64,000 nucleotides of DNA, taken from Apodemus sylvaticus. Taxonomy: Eukaryota > Chordata > Mammalia > Rodentia > Muridae. The stretch spans positions 82,986,013-83,050,012 of the forward strand of contig NC_067473.1 of assembly GCF_947179515.1 (NCBI RefSeq), in the 5' to 3' direction. The position numbers and the translations under genes are program-made. A model generated the notes under the pieces. The model was not told where the DNA came from and made no database searches. It saw only the letters and a list, made by a program, of their open reading frames with translations. Positions 47,614 through 59,160 of the stretch are shown here, in pieces; position 1 is the first letter of the stretch; every line of letters begins with the position of its first letter.

Positions 47614-50600
47614 ATGACAGGAAGTGATGATCACTATTCCTTAATATCTCTTAACATCAATGGACTCAATTCCCCAATAAAAAGACATAAACTAACAGAC
47701 TGGATAAGGAAACAGGACCCTACATTTTGCTGCATACAGGAAACACACCTCAATGTCAAAGACAAAAACTACCTTAGAGTAGGCTGGAAGACAATTTTAC
47801 AAGCCAATGGTCTCAGGAAACAAGCCAGAGTAGCCATTCTAATATCAAATAAAATTGACTTTCAGCCTTAAGTCATCAAAAGAGATACAGAAGGACACTT
47901 CTTGCTGGTCAAAGGAAAAATCCACCAAGAAGAAGTTTCAATTCTGAACATCTATGCACCAAATGCAAGGGCACCCTCATTCATAAAAGAAACTTTACTA
48001 AAGCTAAAAGCACACATTACACCTAACACAGTAATTGTGGGTGACTTCAACACTCCACTCTCCTCAATGGACCCATCAGGAAAACAGAAACTAAACAGGG
48101 ACACAATAAAAGTAATTGAAGCTTTGGACCAATTGGACTTGAGTGATATTTATAGAATATTTCACCCTAAAACAAAGGAATATACCTTTTTCTCAGCACC
48201 TCATGGTACCTTCTCCAAAATCGACCATATAATTGGTCATAAGACAGACCTCAACAAATATAAAAAGATCGAACTATCGATCTTTTTATATATCTTTATA
48301 TAAAAAGAGCCTCCTATCGGATCACTATGGAGTAAGAATGGTCTTCAATAGCAACAAAAACAACAGAAATTCCACATACACATGGAGGATGAACAATACT
48401 CTACTCAATGACACCTTGGCCAAAGAAGAAATAAATAAAGAAATCAGAGAATTTTTAGAATTTAATGAAAATGAAGGCACAGCATACCCAAATCATTGGG
48501 ACACAATGAAAGCAGTGCTAAGAGGAAAACTCATAGCCCTGAGTGCCTCCAAAAAGAAAATAGAGAGTGCATACACTAGCAGCTTAACAACACACCTGAA
48601 AGACCTGGAACAAAAGCAAGTCAATTCACCCAGGAGGAGTAGAAGACAGGAAATCATCAAACTCAGGGCTGAAATCAGTCAAGTGGAAACAAAGAGAACC
48701 ATACAAAGAATCAACGAATCCAGGAGCTGGTTCTTTGAGAAAATCAAAAAGATAGATAAACCCTTAGCCAGACTGACCAAAGGGCAGAGAGAACGTATCC
48801 AAATTAACAAAATTAGAAATGAAAAGGGGGATATAACAACAGAAACTGAGGAAATTCAAAAAATCATCAGATCCTACTACAAAAGCCTATACTCAACACA
48901 ACTGGAGAATCTGGAGGAAATGGACAATTTCCTAGACAGATACCAAATACCAAAATTAAATCAGGACTAAATAGATCATCTAAACAGCCCCATAACCCCT
49001 AAAGAAATAGAAGGGGTCATAGAAAGCCTTCAAACCAAAAAAAGCACAGGACCAGATACCTTCAGTGCATAATTCTATCAGACCTTCAAAGAAGGCCTAA
49101 CATCAATACTCTTCAAACTATTCAACAAAATAGAAACAGAAGGAACGCTACCCAATACCTTCTATGAAGCCACAATTATGCTGATATCAAAACCACACAA
49201 AGATCCAACAAATAAGAGAACTTCAGACCAATTTCCCTTATGAACATCGATGCAAAAATACTCAATAAGATTCTTGCCAACCAAATTCAAGAACACATAA
49301 AAACAATCATCCACCATGATCAAGTAGGCTTGGTTCAATATACGGAAATCCATCAATGCAATCCACTACATAAACAAACAGAAAGGAAAAAAACACATGG
49401 TCATTTAATTAGATGCTGAAAAAGCATTTGACAAAATCCAGTATCCTTTCATGCTTAAAGTCTTGGAAAGTACAGGAATTCAAGGTCCATACTTAAACAT
49501 AGTAAAAGCAATATACAGCAAACTGTTAGCCAGCATCAAACTAAATGGAGAGAAACTTGAAGTAATCCCACTAAAATCAGGGACTAGACAGGGCTGTCCC
49601 CTTTCGCCTTATCTTTTCAATACTGTACTTGAGGTACTAGCTTGGGCAATTAGACAACATAAGGAGGTCAAAGGGATACAAATTGGAAAGGAAGAAGTCA
49701 AACTATCATTATTTGCAGATGACGTGATAGTCTACCTAAGTGACCAAAAAAAAAAAAAATTCCACTAAAGAACTCCTACAGCTGATAAACAACTTCAGCA
49801 AGGGCAGGTTATAAAATCAACTCAAGCAAATCAGTAGCCTTCCTATATTCAAAGGATAAGCAGGCTGAGAAAGAAATTAGGGAAATGACACCCTTCACAA
49901 TAGCCACAAACAGTATAAAGTGCCTTGGGGTGACTCTTACCAAACATGTGAAAGTCTGTATGACAAGAACTTCAAGACTATGAAGAAGGAAATAGAAGAA
50001 GACATCAAAAAAATGGAAAAACCTCCCATGCTCATGGATCAGCAGAATCAATATAGTTAAAATGGCCATTTTGCCAAAAGCAATATACAGATTCAATGCA
50101 ATACCCATCAAAATCCCAATTCAATTCTTCATAGAGTTAGAAAGAGCAATTCTCAGATTCATCTGGAATAACAAAAAGTCCAGGATAGCTAAAACTATTC
50201 TCAACAAAAAAAGAAGTTTTTGGGGAATCAGTATCCCTGACCTCAAGCAATACTACAGAGCAATAGTGTTAAAAAGTGCATGGTATTGGTACAGTGACAG
50301 GCAGGCGGATCAATGGAATAGGATTGAAGATCCAGAAATGAACCCAAACACCTATGGTCACTTGATCCTTGACAAAGGGGCTAAAAACATCCAATGGAAA
50401 AAAGATAGCCTTTTCAACAAATGGTGCTGGTTCAACTGGAGGTCAGCATGCAGAAGAATGCAAATTGATCCATCCTTGTCTCCTTGTACTAAGCTCAACT
50501 CCAAATGCATCAAGGACCTCCACATAAAGCCAGACATTCTGAAGCTAATAGAAAAGAAACTGGGGAAGAACCTTGAGGACATCGGTACAGGGGGAAAGTC

Positions 50601-51441
50601 CCTGAACAGAACACCAGTAGCATATGCTCTAAGATCAAGAATTGAGAAATGAGACCTCATAAAATTACAAAGTTTCTGTAAAGCAAAGGACACCATCAAA
50701 AGGACAAATCGGCAACCAACAAATTGAGAAAAGATCTTCACCAACCCTGCATCAGATAGAGGGTTAATATCCAATATATACAAAGAACTCAAGAAGTTAG
50801 ACCCCAGAAAACCAAATAACCCTATTAAAAATGGGGTACAGAGTTAAACAGAATTCTCACCTGAATAACTTCGGATGTTGGAAAAACATCTTAAAAAATG
50901 CTCAACTTCATTAGTAATCAGGGAAATGCAAATCAAAACAACCGTGAGATTTCACCTTACACCAGTCAGAATGGGTAAGATTAAAAACTCAGGAGACATC
51001 AGGTGTTGATGAGGATGTGGGGAAAGAGGAACACTCCTCCACTGCTGGTGGGGTTGCAAATTGGTACAACCATTCTGGAAATCAGTCTGGCAGTTCCTCA
51101 GAAAACTCCGCATGTCACTTCTGAAAGATCCTGCTATACCACTCCTGGGCATATACCCAGAGGATTCTCCAGCATGTAATAAGGATATATGCTCTACTAT
51201 GTTCATAGCAGCCCTATTTATAATAGCCAGAAGCTGGAAAGAACCCAGGTACCCTCAACAGAAAAATGGATGTAAAAAAATGTGGTATATATACACAATG
51301 GAGTACTATTCATCCATTCGAAACAATGAATTCATGAAATTCTTAGGCAAATGGATGGAGCTGGAGAACATCATACTAAGTGAGGTAACCCAGTCTCAAA
51401 AGATCAATCATGGTATGTACTCACTAATAAGTGGATATTAG
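47614..51441 (+). pseudogene. LINE-1 ORF2, broken
   Basis: Starts at ATG 47614 (MTGSDDHYSLISLNINGLN), the usual ORF2 start. The endonuclease has 'QETHLN' and an intact 'VIVGDFNTPLSS' (about 48034-48069) and 'APHGTFSKIDHIIGHK'. The first stop is at 47869-47871, and a palindromic insertion breaks the frame at about 48273. The reverse transcriptase keeps 'FADDVIVYLSD' (about 49711). The C-terminal part is open at 50062-50652. It cannot encode a working protein. Confidence 0.92.
48258..48307. repeat. Double fold-back palindrome inside ORF2
   Basis: The left arm 48258-48272 is the exact reverse complement of 48277-48291, with loop ACTA. The tract 48282-48292 is in turn the reverse complement of 48297-48307. 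The result is arm, inverted arm, arm again, replacing a few bases of ordinary ORF2 sequence. Confidence 0.9.
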
Positions 51442-51690
51442 CCTGGAAAACTGGAATACGCAAAACATAATCCACACACAAATGAGGTACAAGAAGAATG
51501 GAGGAGTCGCCCCTGGTTCTGGAAAGACGCATTGTAGCAGTATAAGGCAAAACCAGAACTGGGAAGTGGGAAGGGGTGGATGGGAAAACAGGGGGAGGGA
51601 ACGGGGCTTATGTGACTTTCGGAGAGTGGAAGGCCAGAAAAGGGGAAATCAATTAAAATGTAAATAAAAATATATTGAATAAAAAAAAAA

Positions 51691-51925
51691 AGAACTGATT
51701 CAGGCAAAAAATAAAAGGGTTTAAAAATAGGCATATGTCTGTAGCCTCCAAGATCTGCTTTAGAAAAGTTTAAAAAATGAGAAAAAGAGAAGGAAAAATA
51801 GATGTAATTACGTAACAAGTAGGCTTCCTTTTCTGTGTATTGTTGTTTGTCCTTGGTGTGCACCATGTGTCTACATGTATGCTTATTCGTGGTGTTGTAT
51901 GAATGACTTGTTTAATTGTTTCATG

Positions 51926-51926
<1 letters not shown>
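51691..51926. other. No feature recognised
   Basis: Unique-looking sequence between the L1 tail and the TA tract. No gene. Confidence 0.4.
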
Positions 51927-51970
<44 letters not shown>

Positions 51971-52052
51971 ATTGTTTCATGTTAAATATATATATGTATA
52001 TATAATATATATATGTATATATATGTGTATATATATAATATATATATGTATA

Positions 52053-52121
<69 letters not shown>
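51927..52121. repeat. (TA)n/(TATG)n microsatellite cluster
   Basis: TA runs broken by TATATG units, with a duplicated flank: 'aattgtttcatgtta' at 51914 and again at 51970. The Ile/Tyr-rich frames on both strands are repeat translations. Confidence 0.95.
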
Positions 52122-52123
<2 letters not shown>

Positions 52124-52531
52124 CGTGAGCATAGAGGCGAGTGACAGGGCAGCGGAGGAGGTGACCACATCAGCCATTGGCAACCCTAGCCTTTGGCCTA
52201 CAGGAAAGGCCAATCTAGTTTCTGGCTGCTGCAAGGCAGGGGCATAAATTACAGGGCACAGAAGGTGGCGGCTGTGATTGCAGTGCACTTTCCCCAAATG
52301 CTGATGGTACACAAGGGCACCAAAAAATCGGGCACTGTTGCAGCAGACTCAGCGGAGGGCCTAAAGTGGCCTTAGTGCCAGTGGCATGTGCCATGGCTGT
52401 TGGTTCCTGCATTGATTTCTGCGCTTGCTCGAATGTCCTGTCTGCTCCCTGTGTTGTGGCTGCCGCTGCTCACCGTGCCCACATATGTGCACCCCAGGCA
52501 CCGCGCCACGGGACGCGGTGGAACCGTGAAC
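52122..52531. other. GC-rich segment of unknown origin
   Basis: Much richer in G+C than its surroundings, with several CpGs. No frame recognised on either strand. It lies between the TA tract and the LTR-like element. Confidence 0.4.
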
Positions 52532-52844
52532 TGCAATGAGACACGCTACACCAGATAGCTCCACGTGGGCTTTATTTAAGATGGGGAAGGGGTAGTGGGC
52601 AGGAAGGAAAGGGGGAAGAGAAAGAAAGAGAGAGAGAGAGAGAGAGTGAGAGTGGAGGTCGGCCATGACCACGTGGGGGGGGGGCTTTCAGGGGCAGAGA
52701 GGTGAGAGAGTATGGGAGAGTAGGAGAACAAAGAGGGAGAGGAGGAGCAAGTAGCCCCTCTTATAGTGGGCCAGATCCCTGGGGCGGGGCATACCTGGCT
52801 ATTGCCAGGTAGGTGTGGGGTGGAGTTTAGACAAAACCCCAACA
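52532..52844 (-). mobile_element. Solo-LTR-like element (minus strand)
   Basis: Reads on the minus strand from TGTTGGGG (52844) to ..TCATTGCA (52532), about 313 bp with TG..CA ends. A TATA-type box (CACTATAAGAGG on the minus strand, about 52758-52769) is followed by a GA-rich tract and an AATAAA (complement of 52571-52576), in the U3-R-U5 order of an LTR. No matching target duplication or primer-binding site was found, so the ends are tentative. Confidence 0.6.
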
Positions 52845-53040
52845 ATGGCCCCTATGGGCATCCACTTATTCCCGCTGGGGGTGGCCATATTTTTCTCGCT
52901 AAGGCTGGGGAGGACTAGCTGCCATGGCATGCGGCCTGCAGCTGAGTGCACTAGAGCTGGCTCAGGCCAAAATACAAGTGCTGCACAGCCTAGAGCTAAC
53001 AGCACAGCCTGGGCATCTACTGGAGTGGGCACGGTGGCAA
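52845..53040. other. GC-rich segment, possibly rRNA-related
   Basis: GC-rich, no coding frame recognised. It leads straight into the 28S-like segment and may belong to the same insertion. Confidence 0.3.
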
Positions 53041-53208
53041 TGACTCTAGACAAACCAAGCGACCTCTATGCCCTCTTCCATCCCTCATTCCCTGCTGGTC
53101 TGTCTCGGGGGCCTCGGTTTTCTAAGTAGTGCCTAGCAGCTGACTTAAAACTAGTGCAGACCAGGGGAATCCAACTCTTTAATTAAAACAAAGCATGAGT
53201 TTCTGGCC
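53041..53208 (+). pseudogene. 28S rRNA-derived fragment
   Basis: The core 53106-53196 matches mammalian 28S rRNA as I remember it: 'gcctagcagc.gactta.aac', 'accaggggaatcc' and 'tttaattaaaacaaagcat', with most differences being G-to-A or C-to-T changes as expected from CpG decay. The stretch from 53041 ('gactctagac') fits the rRNA just upstream if a large expansion segment is missing. Similarity stops at 53196, and 12 bases later a poly(A) run (53209-53220) begins, as in an RNA-templated insertion. Confidence 0.75.
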
Positions 53209-53220
53209 AAAAAAAAAAAA

Positions 53221-54003
53221 TATTTTGGCGGATTCATACAGATATGATTCAAAATGCAATTCAAATATAGCCTTACCTTATATGAAAAAAAAAGTTTCTT
53301 CTCTGCATCAATACAAGAAGCTGGGATCTTAGATTTTTCAATATATTTTGTTTATGAAATTTCATTACAGGCCTTTGATTATGTTTTTTAACAGTTTTTT
53401 AAGTAAACGATTTTGAAAAGTTATTAAAATAGCTTAATTGGCTAAGACATCACTTTAAGCTTGCCACAGGAAGATTTAAACCTCTGTTTCCAAGGCAAAT
53501 ACAGATTAACTGGCAAAGGATAAATAATTTTACAGATGATGATAAAGGCTACTGTAATCAGCTGTTTATGATATGTGTTCACTGCCATTCCTTGGCAAAG
53601 GGAACGTTACTAAAGAAACACCTTTGTTCCTCTCCAAATAAAGTTTTTACATCCTTCAATAAAGATATTGATATGTTGGTAAAATGTTATAAAGATATTC
53701 TAAAAAAATGTTTTAAGAGCCTAATAAAATGTTTTTTCCTTGCTTCAAACAGCAATCAAATTAATTATTATTAATGGTTGACCTATTACATGACAAGCCT
53801 TTTTAGGCAAAATTAATAAATGCTATCCAAAAAATAAGTTGTTGCAATTTGCTTTATATTTCTATACATGCATCCCATGAAGGTTATATCAACTGTGGTA
53901 ATAAAGTTTATATAATTAAATCACATGTTTATTCCTTTAAGTTTCTTCCTGCTGCAGCACAAATAACTGACTTGGGTGCTGTAGTGGCTATTTTTTAGAT
54001 GTT
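53221..54003. other. No gene recognised
   Basis: AT-rich sequence with several AATAAA words. It could be internal sequence of an old ERV, but nothing diagnostic is visible. Confidence 0.35.
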
Positions 54004-54019
54004 AAAAATTAAGCTTTTA
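54004..54019. repeat. Target-site duplication, left copy (16 bp)
   Basis: AAAAATTAAGCTTTTA, repeated at 55236-55251 with one mismatch. Confidence 0.8.
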
Positions 54020-55235
54020 CTCAAATCGAAATGGATCAAGGACCTCCACATAAAGCCAGACACTCTGAAGCTAATAGAATAGAAACTGGGGAAGACCCTT
54101 GAGGACATCGGTACAGGGAGAAAGTTTCTGAACAGAACACCAATAGTGTATGCTCTAAGATCACGAATTGACAAATGGGACCTCATAAAATTACAAAGTT
54201 TCTATAAGGCAAAGGACACCATCAAGAGGACAAATCGGCAACCAACAAATTGGGAAAAGATCTTCACCAACCCTACATCAGATAGAGGGCTAATATCCAA
54301 TATATATAAAGAATTCAAGAAGTTAGACTCCAGAAAACCAAACAACCCTATTAAAAAGTGGGGTACAGAGTTAAACAAAGAATTCTCAACTGAAGAACTT
54401 CGGATGGCACAGAAGCATCTTAAAAAATGCTCAACTTCATTAGTCATTAGGGAAATGCAAATCAAAACAACCCTGAGATTTCACCTTACACCAGTCAGAA
54501 TGGCTAAGATTAAAAATTCAGGAGACAGCAGGTGTTGGAGAGGATGTGGAGAAAGAGGAACACTCCTCCACTGCTGGTGGGGTTGCAAATTGGTACAACC
54601 ACTCTGGAAATCAGTCTGGCGGTTCCTCCAAAAACTGGGCACCTCACTTCCAGAAGATCCTGCTATACCACTCCTGGGCATATACCCAGAGGATACCCCA
54701 CCATGTAATAAGGATACATGCTCTACTATGTTCATAGCAGCCCTATTTATAATTGCCAGATGCTGGAAAGAACCCAGGTATCCCTCAACAGAAGAGTGGA
54801 TGCAAAAAATGTGGTATATCTACACAATGGAGTACTATTCAGCCATTAGAAACAATGAATTCATGAAATTCTTAGGCAAATGGATGGAGCTAGAGAACAT
54901 CATACTAAGTGAGGTAACCCTGACTCAAAAGGTGAATCATGGTATATACTCACTAAAAAGTGGATATTAACCTAAAAAACTGGAATACCTAAAACATAAT
55001 CCACACATCAAATGAGGTACAAGAAGAAAGGAAGAGTGGCCTCCTGTTTTGGAAAGACTCAGTGAAGCAGTATTCGGCAAAACCAGAACGGGGAAGTGGG
55101 AAGGGGAGGGTGGGAGGACAGGGAGAGAGAAGGGGGCTTGCGGGACTTTCGGGGAGTGGGGGCTTAGAAAAGGGGAAGTCATTTGAAATGTAAATAAAAA
55201 ATATATCGAATAAAAAATATATATATACTAGAGAA
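54020..55235 (+). mobile_element. Young 5'-truncated LINE-1
   Basis: ORF2 C-terminal end plus 3' UTR and A-rich tail. A 274-codon frame at 54146-54970 reads cleanly through the C-terminal ORF2 domain, including the 'CSTMFIAALFIIARCWKEPRYPS' region, to the ORF2 stop. It is flanked by a 16-bp target duplication. The few changes indicate a recent insertion. Confidence 0.93.
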
Positions 55236-55246
55236 AAAAATCAAGC

Positions 55247-55251
<5 letters not shown>

Positions 55252-55310
<59 letters not shown>
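55252..55310. repeat. (AT)n microsatellite
   Basis: A pure TA run directly after the target duplication of the young L1. Confidence 0.95.
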
Positions 55311-55312
<2 letters not shown>

Positions 55313-56203
55313 TGGTTTACAATTGCTTAAAATTATTCCCTTTTTAATACTGCTAATTCTTAATTTTTATAATTGTTTATGCAAATGTAATTCAAATTTA
55401 AAATGATATGTTCTTTAAATGACTGTCCTTTGGATATATAAGAGCTAATCCAAAGGCTGGAGCACATGGAGACAGCCATGGGTGTCTGGGAGCTGAACTC
55501 TTGTATTTTATGGTTGAAAACCTAGAGAGATGGGTCAGCCATTAAAGGCTACTCCTTCCTTCATGGACCATGGGAGCTCAGATCCCAAGGACCACATGGT
55601 GGCTCACAACCACCTATGATGAGATCTGATGCCCTCTTCTGGCATGTCTAAAGACAGCTGCAATATACTTATATATAATTAATCTTTTAAAAGGTGCCTG
55701 GACAAAGACCCCTTAAGGCAAGGCACATAAGACAGACTATACAAAAAGAATTGGCCATACAAAAGGCCAATATCTATCATCAAAAAGGTAATTATGAGGA
55801 TTTGTTCTTAATGTCATCAATTTCTACCTCTACCACATAATGGTGTTAATTTTAGAAGACTTAATTATTACAGATAAGTGATCCTCATATTTCTAATTTA
55901 GAAAATTAAAATATGTGCATATAACTATGATTCGTTTTGGGGCATTCTAGTTGCAACTGCTCTAGCAAAATCAACTGGGAATGCTACGTTTATTTTCTAA
56001 TAATTACATAGCTATTACCTATGTTATCATATATGCTTGGTGTTCCAACTTGGATTGGAACAAACAATGGAATTGGCCATTTAATGAATAAAGGTTATTC
56101 ATCTAAGATGTCTTTGAAAATTTAATTTTTTGATATCCTCAAAGACGAGGTAATAACATTTTTTTTAAAAACAATATCTTCTTAAAAAGAAAAAATAGGA
56201 GAG
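55311..56203. other. No gene; one SINE; possible ERV internal remnant
   Basis: AT-rich. The part after 55700 leads up to a purine-rich run ('gaaaaaataggagaga', 56190-56205), which looks like the polypurine tract that precedes a retroviral 3' LTR. No frame longer than a few dozen codons. Confidence 0.35.
55518..55692 (+). repeat. B2/B3-type SINE
   Basis: Plus-strand body: 'gagatgggtcagccattaa', 'accacatggtggctcacaac', 'gatgccctcttctggc', then an AT-rich tail. Confidence 0.88.
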
Positions 56204-57511
56204 ATTGTATCCCTATGCATATCATTTAAATTATGCTTGTATATTTTTAAGAAAATTTTAAAATTTGGATGCCAAAGAACTCCTTGCTGAGTGTATATGG
56301 CATCCTATAACTAGGTATACTGGTGCCTAGATGAGATAAAAGAATTCATTTATTGATATATGACATGATCCTGACTTAATATTGGAGAAGAAGGCATGTC
56401 TATGTTTTTTCCACAAAATGCTACAAAAGCATGAACCAGCTGGTAAGTATAACTAATTCAAAGTATTCTCAAAGCTGCTTCTCCCATAGCTGAGAAGATA
56501 GGCTCCTTTGTTCACTAGCAGTTAATTTGCAAGCCAGGCCTTGTGCCTAAGTCATGAATTTGCAATCGAATTCAATACCTTGGGCCTTCCAGAAACAGCC
56601 CAAGAAGTTTTTTCCTTTTAATCTCTTCTTTTGTGTTTCAAGCAGGTATCTCTCAGATACATCAGTGCTTCCAGGACTTGAAGGGAGGCTGCTATGAAGA
56701 CCAGCCAGCTCACATTTACAGGGCATTTACTGTACCAGTGGATCTCCAAAAATGGAGCTGCATAGAACTCGGATCTCTGCGTGTCTGTTAATTAAACAAA
56801 CGTGGGCATCAGTTTTAAGGTGCAAGGCAAGGCACTGCAAGGGAAAAGGAAATGTCCTGCTTCTGAATTCCCTGAAAGCACACTTGACTGCATAGGGGTC
56901 AATGTTGAGAGACCATCCTTATAATAATAAGGCAGTCTATTTCCCCTCCTCTGAAGAGGACATCATTTAATATTTAAGGGGATCACGGTCACTGATTTCC
57001 CTCACTGATTAAAAGCCCACTGTCTTTAGTGGATATATTTATCCACTGTTTCTTTTAAAAAATTATAAATAAGGGGGAATTTGTCTCTCCCCCCCCCTTC
57101 CAGCTTTGAGCTGGGTTTTCCAGCCTCAGCTGGGATCATCAATTATCAGCCTGTGAAATTCCTGGCCTTTGTTCTTCAGAGAAGAATACAGCTGCTGCTC
57201 TCACCTGGAAGCCATGGGCATCCTCAGGAAAGCCTCACCTGGAAGCATTCAAGATCTGCTGGACTTGAAGTGCTCTGATCTCAGCAGGAGACCTGCTGAG
57301 ATTGGAGCCAGCAAGTTTTAGGACCTCTCCTTGAAGTCTGGGAGGAGAGGTTACTTCCTAAGCTATACATTTACTAATATATATTAGTTTTAGTCTTGAA
57401 TGGCATGATGTTGACTTGACTCATTTCTATTTTCACCATTTCTTCATCTATACCTAAGTTCTCTTCCAGAAAACAGTTTGCAGTAGCTGTTGGCAGCTAC
57501 AGGATACAAGA
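56204..57511 (+). mobile_element. LTR-like remnant (ERVK/ERV2 type, tentative)
   Basis: Follows a polypurine-like run. It has a TATA-like 'ttataaataagg' at 57063-57074 followed by C-rich sequence, and ends 'agctgttggcagct' with a terminal block like 26340-26357. The length of about 1.3 kb is long for a single LTR, so it may be composite. The open frame 57081-57278 is unsupported. Confidence 0.4.
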
Positions 57512-58984
57512 CTCCTTCATTGCTGCTGGGATTGTAAACTGATACAAACACTCTGCAAATTAGTCTGGTGTTTCTTCAGAAATTGGGCATAATGCTACCT
57601 GAGAACCCAGCTGTACCATTCCTGGGCATATACCCAAAAGATGCTCCAACATATCACAAACACACATGCCCCACTAGGTTCTTAGCAGCCTTATTTATAA
57701 TAGCCAGAATTTGAAAACAACCTACATGTCCTGCAACATAGGAATGGATACAGAAAATGTGATAAAATTTGCAAAATGGCACACTACTCAGCCACTAAAA
57801 ACAGTGACTTCATGAAATTCACAGGCAAATGGGTGTAACTTGAAAATAATTCTGAGTGACATAACCCAGTCACAAAAGGACACACATGGTATGTACTCAT
57901 TGATAAATAGATGTTACAACTTACAGATTGAATTAAGGTCAAGAAGAAGGAGGACCATAAGTGTGGATGCTTCAGACATACTAAGAACAGGGAACAAAAG
58001 AACCAGGGTAGGTGGACTGGATTTGGGAGGAAGAGGGGAGGGGAATAGGAAAAAAAGGCAGCAGGATCAGGTGTGGGAGAAGATAGAGGAGATGTGCAGA
58101 GAGTCAGAAAATTGAACAGAGGTATATAGCAATGGGGGATGTGGGACTTGGGTTAGTCAATAGAAAGTCCCAGACACCAGAAAAGCAAGAAGCTCTCAGG
58201 ACCCAACAGGCATGACATTAGATGAAATATCCAACAGTGGATTGAGAGAACCTGTAGAGACCATATCTAGTGGTTAGCAAAGCCTCAGGATGAGGGATAG
58301 GGCCATCCACCATTCTCAAAATGTTAACACAGAATTGCTCCTCTCTAAGTAAAATATAGGGTCTTAGAGTGGAGCAGAGTCTGAAGGAAAGGCCATTCAG
58401 AGACTGCCCCATCTGGAGATATATCATATATGCAGCCACCAAACTCAGACACTATTAACTGATGCCTAGAAGTGCTTGCTGACAGGAGCCTAATATGGCT
58501 GTGTCCTGAGATGCTGGGTCAGAGCCTTACAAATACAAATGGGGATGTCAGCAGCCACCTATCTCAGACTCAGCAGGGGACACTAATGGAGGAGTTGGGG
58601 AAGGATTGAAGGAGCTAAAAGAGTTTGCAACCCCATAGGAAGAACAATAATATCAACCAAACAGAGCCCCTCTGCCCAGAGCTCCCAGGGACTAAACCAC
58701 CAACCAAAGAATACATATGAAAGGACCCATGTCTCCAGCTGCATATGTAGCAGAGGATGTACATATGCATCCTCTTTGGCATCAAAGGAATTGTAGGCCT
58801 CTGGTCCTGTGAAGGTTCTATGCCCCACCATACTGGAATGCTAGGGCAGTGAGACTTGAGTGGGCAGAAGGGTGTGGGAGCACACTAGTGCAAACAGGGG
58901 TAGGGGGGGTGGGAAGTGGGATATTTGGAGTAGAAACCAGGAAGGGAGCTAACATTTGAAATGTAAAGAAATAAAATAAACAAT
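57512..58984 (+). mobile_element. Old sense LINE-1 3' end
   Basis: ORF2 C-terminal sequence from 'tcattgctgctgggattgt' (57517), an old-type 3' UTR, and an end 'gaaatgtaaagaaataaa' with A-rich tail. Its tail abuts the B1 and the V1R pseudogene. Confidence 0.88.
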
Positions 58985-59003
58985 AAAAAAAATCAAAAAA
59001 GAA

Positions 59004-59141
59004 GACTAGGTGGTGGCACACGCCTGTAATCCCAGCACTCTGGGAGGCAGAGGCAGGCGGATTTCTGAGTTCAAGGCCAGCCTGGTCTACAAGAGTGAGT
59101 TCCAGGACAGCCAGGGCTACACAGAGAAACCCTGTCTCAAA
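59004..59141 (+). repeat. B1 SINE with target duplication
   Basis: A complete plus-strand B1 ('gcctgtaatcccagcactc', 'gttccaggacagccagggc'). Its flanks at 58985-59003 and 59142-59160 are identical A-rich 19-mers ending TCAAAAAAGAA, so it inserted into the L1 tail. Confidence 0.95.
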
Positions 59142-59160
59142 AAAAAAAATCAAAAAAGAA

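Larger units (their letters stand above)
47456..51690 (+). mobile_element. Sense LINE-1 with nearly complete ORF2
   Basis: Begins near the end of ORF1 or the inter-ORF region (5'-truncated), holds all of ORF2 and a young-type 3' UTR ('tggaatacgcaaaac', 'gggaaatcaattaaaatg'), and ends in an A run at 51679-51691. Its overall similarity to the L1s at 54020 and 62264 is high, but it carries many stops. Confidence 0.92.

Noticed and set aside
51972..52312. Ile/Tyr-rich open frames on both strands
   Set aside because: Translations of the TA microsatellite running into the GC-rich segment.
52361..53129. Overlapping open frames of 84-104 codons in the GC-rich island
   Set aside because: They span LTR, unknown and rRNA-like sequence without a recognised domain. 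GC richness explains the lack of stops.
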